From an uncultured bacterium (GTDB lineage Bacteria; Oederibacteriota; PGYV01; CAILUR01), in the NCBI GenBank assembly GCA_903837445.1, contig CAILUR010000042.1, positions 1-11,830 of the forward strand: a stretch of 11,830 bases of DNA, read 5' to 3'. The notes below the pieces were generated by a model. It did no database searches. It worked only from the letters and a program-made list of their open reading frames with translations, and was not told the origin of the DNA. Position 1 is the first letter of the stretch; the number at the start of each line of letters is the position of its first letter. Positions 5,683 to 11,830 of the stretch are shown piece after piece. The translations under genes were made by a program, and so were the position numbers.

Positions 5683-7200
5683 TTACAACCAGTGCCTGCC
5701 ATCTTTTTCAATAATTTCATTTGCTGCTTTAGTACCAGAAGTTCCCGCAGCGTAATAATTCATTAGACCATCTTTATCATTCACTGGACAGGAATCCCAT
5801 TTCCGTAAAACCGGTGTCAAGATTTTCCAAGCCGCTTCCACTCCGTCTTTTCTCCAGAAAAGGGTCTGATCTCCAAACATACATTCCAAAATTACAGAGG
5901 CATAATCATTTGAAGGGTCTGTTTTAAATATTTCCCTGTAATTCACATCCATTTCAAGGGTGCTTAAACATTTTTTTGACCCAGGGACTTTAGCTTCTAA
6001 ACGCAGGGATATACCTTGTTCTGGAGTAATAATAAAGGTAAGTATATTTGGCATTTTAACGGAGTTTTCAAAATGACAGAACACACATTTTGGCACTCCT
6101 TTAAAGACCACTGAAATTTTGGTTTCCTTTTTATCCAACCTTTTTCCAGCTTTCAAATAAAAAGGTACGCCTCTCCATCTTTTATTATTCACAAAAAGTT
6201 TGGCGGCAAAAAAGGTCTCCACACATGATTTTTTTTCGACCCCAGTTTCCTGTCTATACCCTTTCATTGAGAGCCCTTGAAGACTTCCTTCAAGATACTG
6301 ACCTCTTATTATGTCAGCGTTGTTTGGGTTTGCTTTAAATGGTTTTATCGCTTTGAAAACTTTTACTTTTTCATTTTGCACCAATTCGGCATCAAATGTT
6401 TTAGGCGGTTCCATTGCCACCAGTGCCAACAGCTGAAGCATATGATTCTGCAGGACATCTCTGATAAGCCCAGCTTTTTCAAAATACCCTGTTCGCTGTT
6501 CTATACCTATATCCTCGGACATAGTTATCTGCACATGATCTATAGAGTCGCGGTTCCAGGCCTGTTCAAAAATAGAGTTGGCGAACCTGAAGACAAGAAT
6601 ATTTTGCACGGTATCTTTGCCAAGATAATGGTCAATGCGGTAAAGTTGTTCCTCCGTTACATATTTTAACAATTCAGCATTGAGTGCTACAGCACTTTCA
6701 TAGTCGTGTCCAAAAGGTTTTTCCACCATAAGTCTTTGAAAAGGAAGCGTTCTTTTATCTTTTTTTAGCATTCCATTTTTTGACAGGCAGGCAGTTATCG
6801 GTGCGTACAGTTCTGGGGGCACTGCCAGATTAAAAATTATATTGCCAGCAGTCGCATATTTTTTTTCCAGTTCCTTAAGTTTACTTGCCAGTTTCAAATA
6901 AGAAGCCGCTTCAGTATATCCCCCGCTGATATAATAACATCTTGAAAGAAATTGTTCATCCGAAGTCCCAGTCGCAGTTTTTATTTCCTGTCTGAAAGTT
7001 GCATACTCCATAGGAGTGCGCGCATACCCTATCACAAAAAAGTTCTCTGGCAAATTTCTTTTTTTGAAAATGTTATATAGGGAAGGAAAAAGTTTCTTTT
7101 TTGCAAGGTCCCCTGAGGCACCAAAAATAACCATTCCACAGGGGCCAGCTTTAATCAGTTCGCAATTTGCACCTGTGGGGAAATCAGTTTTTATTTCCAA
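5683..7200 (-). CDS. zwf: Glucose-6-phosphate 1-dehydrogenase
   Basis: 505 residues, normal for the family. It oxidises glucose 6-phosphate to 6-phosphogluconolactone with NAD(P)+. The nucleotide-binding segment is GASGDLAKKKLFPSLY (27-42), EKPFGHD spans 160-166, and the active-site signature RIDHYLGKD spans 188-196. D190/H191 and H253 (in RDVLQNHMLQ) correspond to the substrate-binding and catalytic dyad of the Leuconostoc enzyme. The start is TTG two bases after the gnd stop, supported by GAGGGG six bases upstream within the last gnd codons. The first in-frame ATG is codon 23, just before the Rossmann motif, and would give an unusually short N-terminus. Tight coupling to gnd and pgl gives a complete oxidative branch. 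Confidence 0.97.
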   Translation of the reverse strand: MEIKTDFPTGANCELIKAGPCGMVIFGASGDLAKKKLFPSLYNIFKKRNLPENFFVIGYARTPMEYATFRQEIKTATGTSDEQFLSRCYYISGGYTEAASYLKLASKLKELEKKYATAGNIIFNLAVPPELYAPITACLSKNGMLKKDKRTLPFQRLMVEKPFGHDYESAVALNAELLKYVTEEQLYRIDHYLGKDTVQNILVFRFANSIFEQAWNRDSIDHVQITMSEDIGIEQRTGYFEKAGLIRDVLQNHMLQLLALVAMEPPKTFDAELVQNEKVKVFKAIKPFKANPNNADIIRGQYLEGSLQGLSMKGYRQETGVEKKSCVETFFAAKLFVNNKRWRGVPFYLKAGKRLDKKETKISVVFKGVPKCVFCHFENSVKMPNILTFIITPEQGISLRLEAKVPGSKKCLSTLEMDVNYREIFKTDPSNDYASVILECMFGDQTLFWRKDGVEAAWKILTPVLRKWDSCPVNDKDGLMNYYAAGTSGTKAANEIIEKDGRHWL

Positions 7201-7202
7201 GT

Positions 7203-8186
7203 TCAGCCCCTCGCTTTCGCATTCTTCGCCGCTTTGGCGTGCGAGAGTATTCCAGCGCCTGCTGAAGATTTTTTTATTTTCGAACCGGTTTTGACTAAGG
7301 CATGCCCACCAAATTCATTACGCAAAGCCGCCACCACTTTATTTGAAAAAGCATCTTTCTGCCTTGAATTAAATCTTTTATATAGTGCCGCGGTTATCAC
7401 ATCCGCTGCCACCCCGCTATCTATGGCCTGTTTGGCTGTCCACCGGGCTTCTCCAGAATCTTCCACATACCCGCTGATTTTTTTCATATCGCTATCTTTT
7501 TTAAAAGCGTCTTCCAATAATTCCAAAAGCCAAGACCTTACCACACTGCCGTTATTCCACATTGCCGCCACTTTGCCAAGCTTCATATGCCTGCCATATG
7601 GTGAGGCCTTGAGAATCTCAAACCCTTCGCCATACGCTTCCATAAGCGCGTATTCTATTCCGTTATGCACCATTTTTACAAAATGTCCTGCCCCAGTTGG
7701 TCCGCAGTACATATATCCATTTTTGGGGGCGAGGGTTTTTATCAGCGGTGCTATCAGGTCAAATGTTTTTTTATCTCCACCTACCATAGTAGAATACCCT
7801 TTTTTAAGTCCCCAGATACCACCTGAGACACCCACATCCATATACTTTATCCCTTTTGCTTTAAATATCGTTTCACGCTTTATATCATCTTTGTAATAAC
7901 TATTTCCCCCTTCTATGAGTATATCTCCGCGTTTTAAAAGTTTTAAAAACTTATCCGCATATTCTTGCGTGACTTTTCCAGCAGGAAGCATAAGCCATAC
8001 CACCCGAGGCCTTTTGAGTTTTTTTATAATCTCTTCCAAGGCATATGCGGGGATAGCGCCCTCTTTCGCCAACTGTTTTGTCTTTTCTTTTGTCCTGTTA
8101 TAAGCCACAACTTCGTGGCCTCCAGCTAAAAACCGTCTGCCCATATTTATCCCCATACGGCCCAGACCTATTATCGCTATCTGCAT
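7203..8186 (-). CDS. gnd: 6-phosphogluconate dehydrogenase, short (about 300-residue) type
   Basis: 327 residues; converts 6-phosphogluconate to ribulose 5-phosphate and CO2. The Rossmann motif is GLGRMG (7-12). YNRT (29-32) follows the second strand; the NRT there is the residue set that contacts the NADP+ 2'-phosphate in long-type enzymes, so NADP+ use is plausible although many short types use NAD+. VSGG spans 120-123. Catalytic Lys, Asn and Glu fit K171, N175 and E178. The short form lacks the extra C-terminal helical domain of the 470-residue enzyme. After the usual end near GGHALVKTG (293-301) there is an odd tail of about 26 residues ending SHAKAAKNAKARG, coded by a repeat-like, dyad-containing stretch. 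AGGAG precedes the ATG by seven bases. Confidence 0.95.
   Translation of the reverse strand: MQIAIIGLGRMGINMGRRFLAGGHEVVAYNRTKEKTKQLAKEGAIPAYALEEIIKKLKRPRVVWLMLPAGKVTQEYADKFLKLLKRGDILIEGGNSYYKDDIKRETIFKAKGIKYMDVGVSGGIWGLKKGYSTMVGGDKKTFDLIAPLIKTLAPKNGYMYCGPTGAGHFVKMVHNGIEYALMEAYGEGFEILKASPYGRHMKLGKVAAMWNNGSVVRSWLLELLEDAFKKDSDMKKISGYVEDSGEARWTAKQAIDSGVAADVITAALYKRFNSRQKDAFSNKVVAALRNEFGGHALVKTGSKIKKSSAGAGILSHAKAAKNAKARG
7207..7212 (-). promoter_or_regulatory. Ribosome binding site that sets the zwf TTG start
   Basis: GAGGGG on the minus strand, six bases before TTG (7200-7198). It overlaps the last codons of gnd (GCG AGG GGC TGA), so zwf initiation should be coupled to gnd termination. Confidence 0.8.
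7210..7245 (-). repeat. Repeat-like dyad element at the 3' end of gnd
   Basis: CGCC (7227-7230) pairs with GGCG (7236-7239) around a GCTTT loop. Outside it, TCGCA (7217-7221) pairs with TGCGA (7240-7244), with five unpaired bases on one side. The region is richer in G and C than its surroundings. It encodes SHAKAAKNAKARG, a peptide type I recall arising from small dispersed repeats that invade gene ends in environmental bacterial genomes. A second copy is not present in this window, so the call as a repeat is an inference. Confidence 0.4.
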
Positions 8187-8228
8187 TTTATGCTCCTGTT
8201 AATAATTTATAACTAAATCTTTTCTCGT

Positions 8229-8771
8229 TTATAGCTCAATAATAAGCTCAGTTCTCTCTTTATGTTTTGTAGTAAAATCATCCGAGTCACTGCAAGCAAG
8301 AATTATATATACTTTTTCATTTGGTTTCAACACAGTATCATATTTATCCAAAGAGTTAAGTGGTATAGTAAAACTTATCTCAGTAGTGGTGTCGTTTTGT
8401 TTTCCGGAATATTTAACTATGTTATTTTTCCCTCCGAGTTCTATATCTGGTGTATGCCGTGTTGGCCCTACCCCGAACTCATCACTCACAAAGACCTTTC
8501 CTTTATTATCCACATAGCCCATTATAAAATTTGCGTCCTTCATCATAAAAGAAGGTTTAAACCCTATTGCCACCCACCCCTTACAAGGTGCGGATATAAT
8601 AAAATTAACTTTTTCTCCAGTTACCACCCATTTAACTTTAAACCCTTTCTTTATTGCGCTCTTGTATACAAGCTCAGAGGAACTTTTCCCCGCCTTTGAA
8701 GTTTTATTGCTCGCCCCCATAATTGCAAACAACAATACCACCACCATTAAAACATAAGCTATTTTTTTCAT
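8229..8771 (-). CDS. Exported DOMON-domain protein, possible heme binder
   Basis: 180 residues. An N-terminal Sec signal (MKKIAYVLMVVVLLFAIMGA) has no lipobox Cys, so a soluble periplasmic or extracytoplasmic protein is likely. Residues 45-178 have the DOMON beta-sandwich pattern: GWVAIGF (65-71), a following MMKDANFIMGYV, a TPD turn (107-109), then ISFTIPLNSLD and a late IILAC strand. Some DOMON proteins bind heme b through one Met and one His, as in cellobiose dehydrogenase. M76/M77 and H170 lie in comparable places, which makes heme binding plausible but unproven; others bind sugars. The gene starts ten bases after the nitroreductase stop with AAGGGGG upstream, and is followed after 42 bases by gnd. 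Confidence 0.8.
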   Translation of the reverse strand: MKKIAYVLMVVVLLFAIMGASNKTSKAGKSSSELVYKSAIKKGFKVKWVVTGEKVNFIISAPCKGWVAIGFKPSFMMKDANFIMGYVDNKGKVFVSDEFGVGPTRHTPDIELGGKNNIVKYSGKQNDTTTEISFTIPLNSLDKYDTVLKPNEKVYIILACSDSDDFTTKHKERTELIIEL

Positions 8772-8781
8772 ATGCCCCCTT

Positions 8782-9357
8782 TTAAATTTTATTCAACTGC
8801 GGTGAAAACGCGTCAATTGAATAGATTTTTTCCAATGGCAAACGCTCGGGTCTGATATCTTCACCGGCTTTTTGCTTGTCACTCAACACAGGATTCATAA
8901 CAGCTGCTTTTTTTCCCACATTGATAAGCGTTATCAAATCGTATTCCTGCGGGATCCCAAGAAGTTCTTTCGCTTTTTGCGGGTCATAGCCAGCTATGGG
9001 ATGCGCTACAAGCCCAAGTTCCGTGGCGCGCAGAATTAAAGTAGCGACAGCTATTCCAGTGTCAAACTTATAGTAATCTCTTCCATCTGTTGCCACATAG
9101 TCCATTTCTTTTTTGCTAAAAACCGCTATTATCATTGAAGCAGTACTCGCCCATACATTGCCTTTACTTATGGTTGTAAACACCCTTTCAAGCGCATCTT
9201 TTCCTTTTACAAAAACAAATCTCCAGGGCTGACTGTTAAAACAAGAAGCTGAAAGATTTGCGCATCCTGCCAAATCTTTTACCATATCATCCGTAATTTC
9301 TACAGGTTCAAAAGACCGGTATGCCCTGCGTTTTTCAATTGCTGTTTTTACATCCAT
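8782..9357 (-). CDS. Nitroreductase-family FMN oxidoreductase
   Basis: 191 residues, a cytoplasmic flavoprotein of the nitroreductase/Frm2-like superfamily, usually a homodimer that uses NAD(P)H to reduce quinones, nitro compounds or flavins. FMN-phosphate contacts are expected from the N-terminal RRAYRSFEP (10-18), and NSQPWRFVFV (41-50) is the second signature. LGLVAHPIAGYDP and a later LLGIPQEYDLITLINVG are the usual C-terminal half. The physiological substrate cannot be told from sequence. The Prx stop is five bases upstream, and the AAAGGA ribosome binding site is inside the last Prx codons, so the two are coupled. Two cysteines (C32, C39) flank the NSQPW motif; their role is unknown. 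Confidence 0.92.
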   Translation of the reverse strand: MDVKTAIEKRRAYRSFEPVEITDDMVKDLAGCANLSASCFNSQPWRFVFVKGKDALERVFTTISKGNVWASTASMIIAVFSKKEMDYVATDGRDYYKFDTGIAVATLILRATELGLVAHPIAGYDPQKAKELLGIPQEYDLITLINVGKKAAVMNPVLSDKQKAGEDIRPERLPLEKIYSIDAFSPQLNKI

Positions 9358-9362
9358 TATTT

Positions 9363-9830
9363 TTATCCTTTTGCTAAGAACTTCAAAACTTCCGCTATCT
9401 CCGGTAGCTGTGGAATTGGATATATCTTTATAAACTCTACTTTCCTATTTTCGCCGATAATTATGTTTACTCTGCCAGAGAAACCAAATTTCTCTAAAAA
9501 TATTCCCAAGTCCGCCGCCACTCCTCCGTGCGGCCAAAAATCTGCGAGCAGATCAAGGTGTTTTAGTTTTAACTCCTTTGCCCAGGCTGCTTTTGAAGGT
9601 TGGGAATCTATATTAATTCCAAAGGGCACGGTATTTAGAGCTATGAACTTATCATAATTTCTATCCACTGACTGCATTTGTTTGGCGCAGACACCTGTCC
9701 AGGCGAGTGGGTGAAAAGACAACAATATTTTTTTCCCTTTTAAGTCAGCGGTGTTGATTTTCTTTCCTGAACTACTTTCTAAAATAAAATCTTTTACTTT
9801 GTCTCCGACTTTTACAGGTTTTGTCCCCAT
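9363..9830 (-). CDS. One-Cys peroxiredoxin (AhpC/TSA superfamily)
   Basis: 155 residues with a thioredoxin fold. The active site is HPLAWTGVC: P41, T45 and the peroxidatic C48 make the PxxxTxxC motif, and R120 (FSGRVNIII) is a candidate for the conserved Arg that stabilises the thiolate. C48 is the only cysteine, so there is no resolving Cys within the chain; reduction must come from an external thiol or carrier. It would reduce peroxides in the cytoplasm. The ATG has AAGGAG eight bases upstream and lies 20 bases after the oxidoreductase beta subunit stop. Placement directly after an oxygen-sensitive ferredoxin enzyme suggests local peroxide protection. Confidence 0.93.
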   Translation of the reverse strand: MGTKPVKVGDKVKDFILESSSGKKINTADLKGKKILLSFHPLAWTGVCAKQMQSVDRNYDKFIALNTVPFGINIDSQPSKAAWAKELKLKHLDLLADFWPHGGVAADLGIFLEKFGFSGRVNIIIGENRKVEFIKIYPIPQLPEIAEVLKFLAKG

Positions 9831-9850
9831 ATTTTTTCTCCTTAGATTTT

Positions 9851-10708
9851 TTATTTCTTTGCCCTTATAAGTTCCTCTATTTTTCCAAAATCATTTTCTC
9901 TTTTATAAAGTGGGATTTTATTTTCCTTATATGCCCTTAAATTATCCTCAAACACCAGTCTGTTTTTATTTACATATATCACTCCCAAAGGCATATGGTC
10001 TGTTTCAAGCGCTTTTTTAAAGGCCTCTGCCCTATCAGTGGGGTCATAACCAGCCTCCAAATAATAGGTATGTTCTTTAAACCATTTAAAGGTATTTATT
10101 TTATTAAAGGAAACACACGCCTGAAACAAATCTACCAAAGCGAACCCTTTATGATTTATCGCCTGTTTAATTATTTCTTTTGTTTTATCTGGGTCTGAAA
10201 AACTCGCGCGTGCCACAAAAGAGGCATCCATAGCAATAGCCAGCGCCACTGGGTTTAGCGGTTCTTCAAACACACCATCTACTTGTATGGGAGTGACCAT
10301 TCCGATTCCTGTCGTGGGAGATGCCTGCCCTTTAGTCAAGCCATACACCATATTATCGTGAACAATTACTGTTATATCAGGATTTCGTCTTATGGTATGG
10401 ATAAAATGATTGCCGCCCTCACCGTACATATCTCCGTCTCCACTTTCCACAATTACTTTCAGATTTGGGTTTGAGGCTTTTATTCCTGTCGCTGGGGGAA
10501 GTGAACGCCCGTGCAGGCCATTAAAATAATTTGCCTCATAATACTGTGGGGCTTTAGCTGCCTGCCCTATCCCAGAAACAAATACTGTCTCTTTTTGTGT
10601 TAAACCAAGTTCTGCGATAGCTTCAAGCATTATTTTGCGTATAGGAAAATTACCACAGCCCGGACACCAGGCATTGTCATCCACGAAGCGATCAAATATA
10701 TTGTCCAT
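9851..10708 (-). CDS. 2-oxoacid:ferredoxin oxidoreductase, beta (TPP-binding) subunit
   Basis: 285 residues. With the alpha subunit it oxidatively decarboxylates a 2-oxoacid to acyl-CoA, reducing ferredoxin. The N-terminal WCPGCGN (14-20) supplies two cluster cysteines, C15 and C18. The thiamine diphosphate/Mg site is GDGD (90-93), with NMVYGLTKGQASPTT (119-133) and the substrate-pocket HGRSLPPATGIK segment (66-77). C198 fits the last cluster Cys. The third Cys ligand, expected in the SGIGC motif, is Gln (SGIGQ, Q49), and no other Cys exists in the chain. The substrate (pyruvate, 2-oxoglutarate or branched chain) cannot be fixed from sequence. GGAGG precedes the ATG; the alpha stop is 48 bases upstream. 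Confidence 0.95.
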   Translation of the reverse strand: MDNIFDRFVDDNAWCPGCGNFPIRKIMLEAIAELGLTQKETVFVSGIGQAAKAPQYYEANYFNGLHGRSLPPATGIKASNPNLKVIVESGDGDMYGEGGNHFIHTIRRNPDITVIVHDNMVYGLTKGQASPTTGIGMVTPIQVDGVFEEPLNPVALAIAMDASFVARASFSDPDKTKEIIKQAINHKGFALVDLFQACVSFNKINTFKWFKEHTYYLEAGYDPTDRAEAFKKALETDHMPLGVIYVNKNRLVFEDNLRAYKENKIPLYKRENDFGKIEELIRAKK

Positions 10709-10756
10709 ACAGCCTCCATAAAAATCAATTTACAAAAAAATAGTAAAAACTAACCC

Positions 10757-11830
10757 CTATAACTTTTCTATTTCCTCCAGCACTTCTTCCACGCTGAAAG
10801 GCATACCGTTATATTTTAAAATTTTATTTGGAATATCAATTCCAATTTCTGATTTTATTAGTCTGCCGAAATTCGCCCCAGCATTATTTTCTATAAGCAC
10901 AACTTTTTTTGCTTTTTTAAGATATTGTTCCGTAGAAGCGTGCAAAGGATATACCTGAGTATAATGCAATACTCCTATATCTTTTTTGCCACTTAATTCC
11001 AAAGCTTCCACTATAGTATTTAGCGTGGAGCCCCAGCATACTATCAAGGTGGAATAAGCCTTTGCCCCAAGCAAGTCCGGCGCTATCACATTTTTTTCCA
11101 CTTGTTCTGCTCTCAACATTCTTTTCTTTGTCATAGGCACGCGCACTCCGTCCAAATCCTCTGTTATTCTGCCCTCTTCGTCATGTTCATCGCTGTCAGC
11201 ACAGACCAAGCCCTCACCAAACCCAGGTATCCCACGCGGCGATATGCCACAGTCAGAATACTCATATCGCTTATATCCTTTTTTTGTTTCAATAATATTT
11301 TTTATCACTTTGAGGCCATCAAGTTTTGGTTCAGGAATATTATAATAGGTGTCCACAAAATACTGGTCTGTTAAAATAAATACAGGGAGTTGATATTTAT
11401 CGGCAAGGTTGAAAGCTTTTTGCGAAAGGAAAAACGCCTGTGCTGTATTTCCAGGCGCTAAGATTATGCGGGGAAATTCACCGTGCCCAGCATAAAGTAC
11501 GAGGTTGAGATCCCCTTGTTCTGTTCTTGTCGGCAGTCCTGTCGCAGGTCCAGGCCTTTGTGCCAAGTGTATCACGGCAGGTGATTCTATCATTCCAGCA
11601 AGACTTATTGCTTCTGTCATTAGTGCAAAACCACCGCCTGAGGTAGATACCAGTGCTCTCGCGCCTGCATACCACGCGCCAAGCGCCATATTCATTACTC
11701 CTATCTCATCTTCCACTTGTTCTACCACTATTCCCATTGTTTTGGAATATCCCGCAAGCGCCGTAAAAACTCCAGTGCCCGGTGTCATAGGATATGCGCA
11801 CACAAAATTACAACCCCCAGCAAGGGCGCC
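10757..11830 (-). CDS. 2-oxoacid:ferredoxin oxidoreductase, alpha subunit (5' end beyond window)
   Basis: The visible 357 residues are open to the right edge, beginning GALAGGCNFVCAYPMTPGTG, so an internal GTG at 11803 is not the true start. YPMTPGT is the alpha-subunit 2-oxoacid motif (usually YPITPST). VVEQVEDEIGVMNMALGA, the STSGGGFALM loop and RPGPATGLPTRTEQGDL are further alpha-chain signatures. The second half, ending at KYNGMPFSVEEVLEEIEKL, is the transketolase C-terminal-like domain. Whether a gamma domain is fused at the N-terminus, or encoded separately upstream, cannot be seen. The alpha-then-beta order without a ferredoxin subunit between them fits a two-subunit enzyme or a larger operon that begins outside the window. 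Confidence 0.95.
   Translation of the reverse strand, partial: GALAGGCNFVCAYPMTPGTGVFTALAGYSKTMGIVVEQVEDEIGVMNMALGAWYAGARALVSTSGGGFALMTEAISLAGMIESPAVIHLAQRPGPATGLPTRTEQGDLNLVLYAGHGEFPRIILAPGNTAQAFFLSQKAFNLADKYQLPVFILTDQYFVDTYYNIPEPKLDGLKVIKNIIETKKGYKRYEYSDCGISPRGIPGFGEGLVCADSDEHDEEGRITEDLDGVRVPMTKKRMLRAEQVEKNVIAPDLLGAKAYSTLIVCWGSTLNTIVEALELSGKKDIGVLHYTQVYPLHASTEQYLKKAKKVVLIENNAGANFGRLIKSEIGIDIPNKILKYNGMPFSVEEVLEEIEKL

Noticed and set aside
5664..5720. A 19-residue N-terminal extension of pgl from an ATG overlapping zwf
   Set aside because: The GTG at 5663 has a well-placed AAGGGAG, gives the normal family length and avoids the overlap.
6277..6669. A 130-codon plus-strand frame opposite zwf
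   Set aside because: Antisense shadow of the catalytic region of zwf; no motif and no ribosome binding site.
7234..7896. A 220-codon open frame on the plus strand opposite gnd
   Set aside because: It is exactly antisense to a well-supported gnd, rich in Ser, Pro and Leu as antisense frames are, and shows no domain or ribosome binding site.
8187..8228. A separate promoter for gnd in the gap after the DOMON gene
   Set aside because: A TATAAA-like box is present, but no -35 element lies at a usable distance, so read-through from upstream is more likely.
8262..8699. A 145-codon plus-strand frame opposite the DOMON gene
   Set aside because: The minus-strand frame has a signal peptide, a DOMON pattern and a good ribosome binding site; the plus frame has none of these.

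Overview
The window reads as a fairly AT-rich bacterial chromosome segment from an anaerobic or microaerophilic organism. Pointers are a 2-oxoacid:ferredoxin oxidoreductase, a rubredoxin, a ferrous-iron (Feo) operon and small thiol or flavin defence enzymes. Promoters and ribosome binding sites are of the ordinary sigma-70/Shine-Dalgarno type. I cannot name the phylum from sequence alone. Almost all genes lie on the minus strand, so the layout below is best read from right to left. No RNA gene, insertion sequence, CRISPR array or phage gene was seen, and no gene-free stretch exceeds 300 bases.

Right half (11830 to 4929, minus strand): eight tightly packed genes form what looks like one long transcription unit. 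It starts with the alpha subunit (5' end beyond the window) and beta subunit of a 2-oxoacid:ferredoxin oxidoreductase. A one-Cys peroxiredoxin, a nitroreductase-family flavoprotein and an exported DOMON-domain protein follow. The last three genes are the full oxidative pentose phosphate set in the order gnd, zwf, pgl. Gaps range from 2 to 48 bases. Two starts (zwf TTG, pgl GTG) are decided by good ribosome binding sites in or just after the preceding gene. The set couples ferredoxin-linked carbon oxidation, peroxide and electrophile handling, and NAD(P)H supply.

Middle (4917 to 1249): a small plus-strand gene for an exported Lys/Ala/Glu-rich helical protein is divergent from a four-gene metal operon. 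The operon order is an ArsR/SmtB-type sensor with a complete alpha-5 zinc site, feoB, a 60-residue seven-Cys ribbon protein, and a DtxR-like protein ending in a FeoA domain. A near-perfect 12-2-12 palindrome sits at the expected transcription start of this operon. There is no separate feoA; the only FeoA domain is fused to the DtxR-like protein, whose DNA-reading helix looks atypical. This operon is the most interesting part of the window.

Left end (1232 to 1): a consensus promoter drives a rubredoxin and a DedA/VTT-family membrane protein. A separate promoter and a leader with a hairpin precede the first 39 codons of a permease that runs off the left edge.
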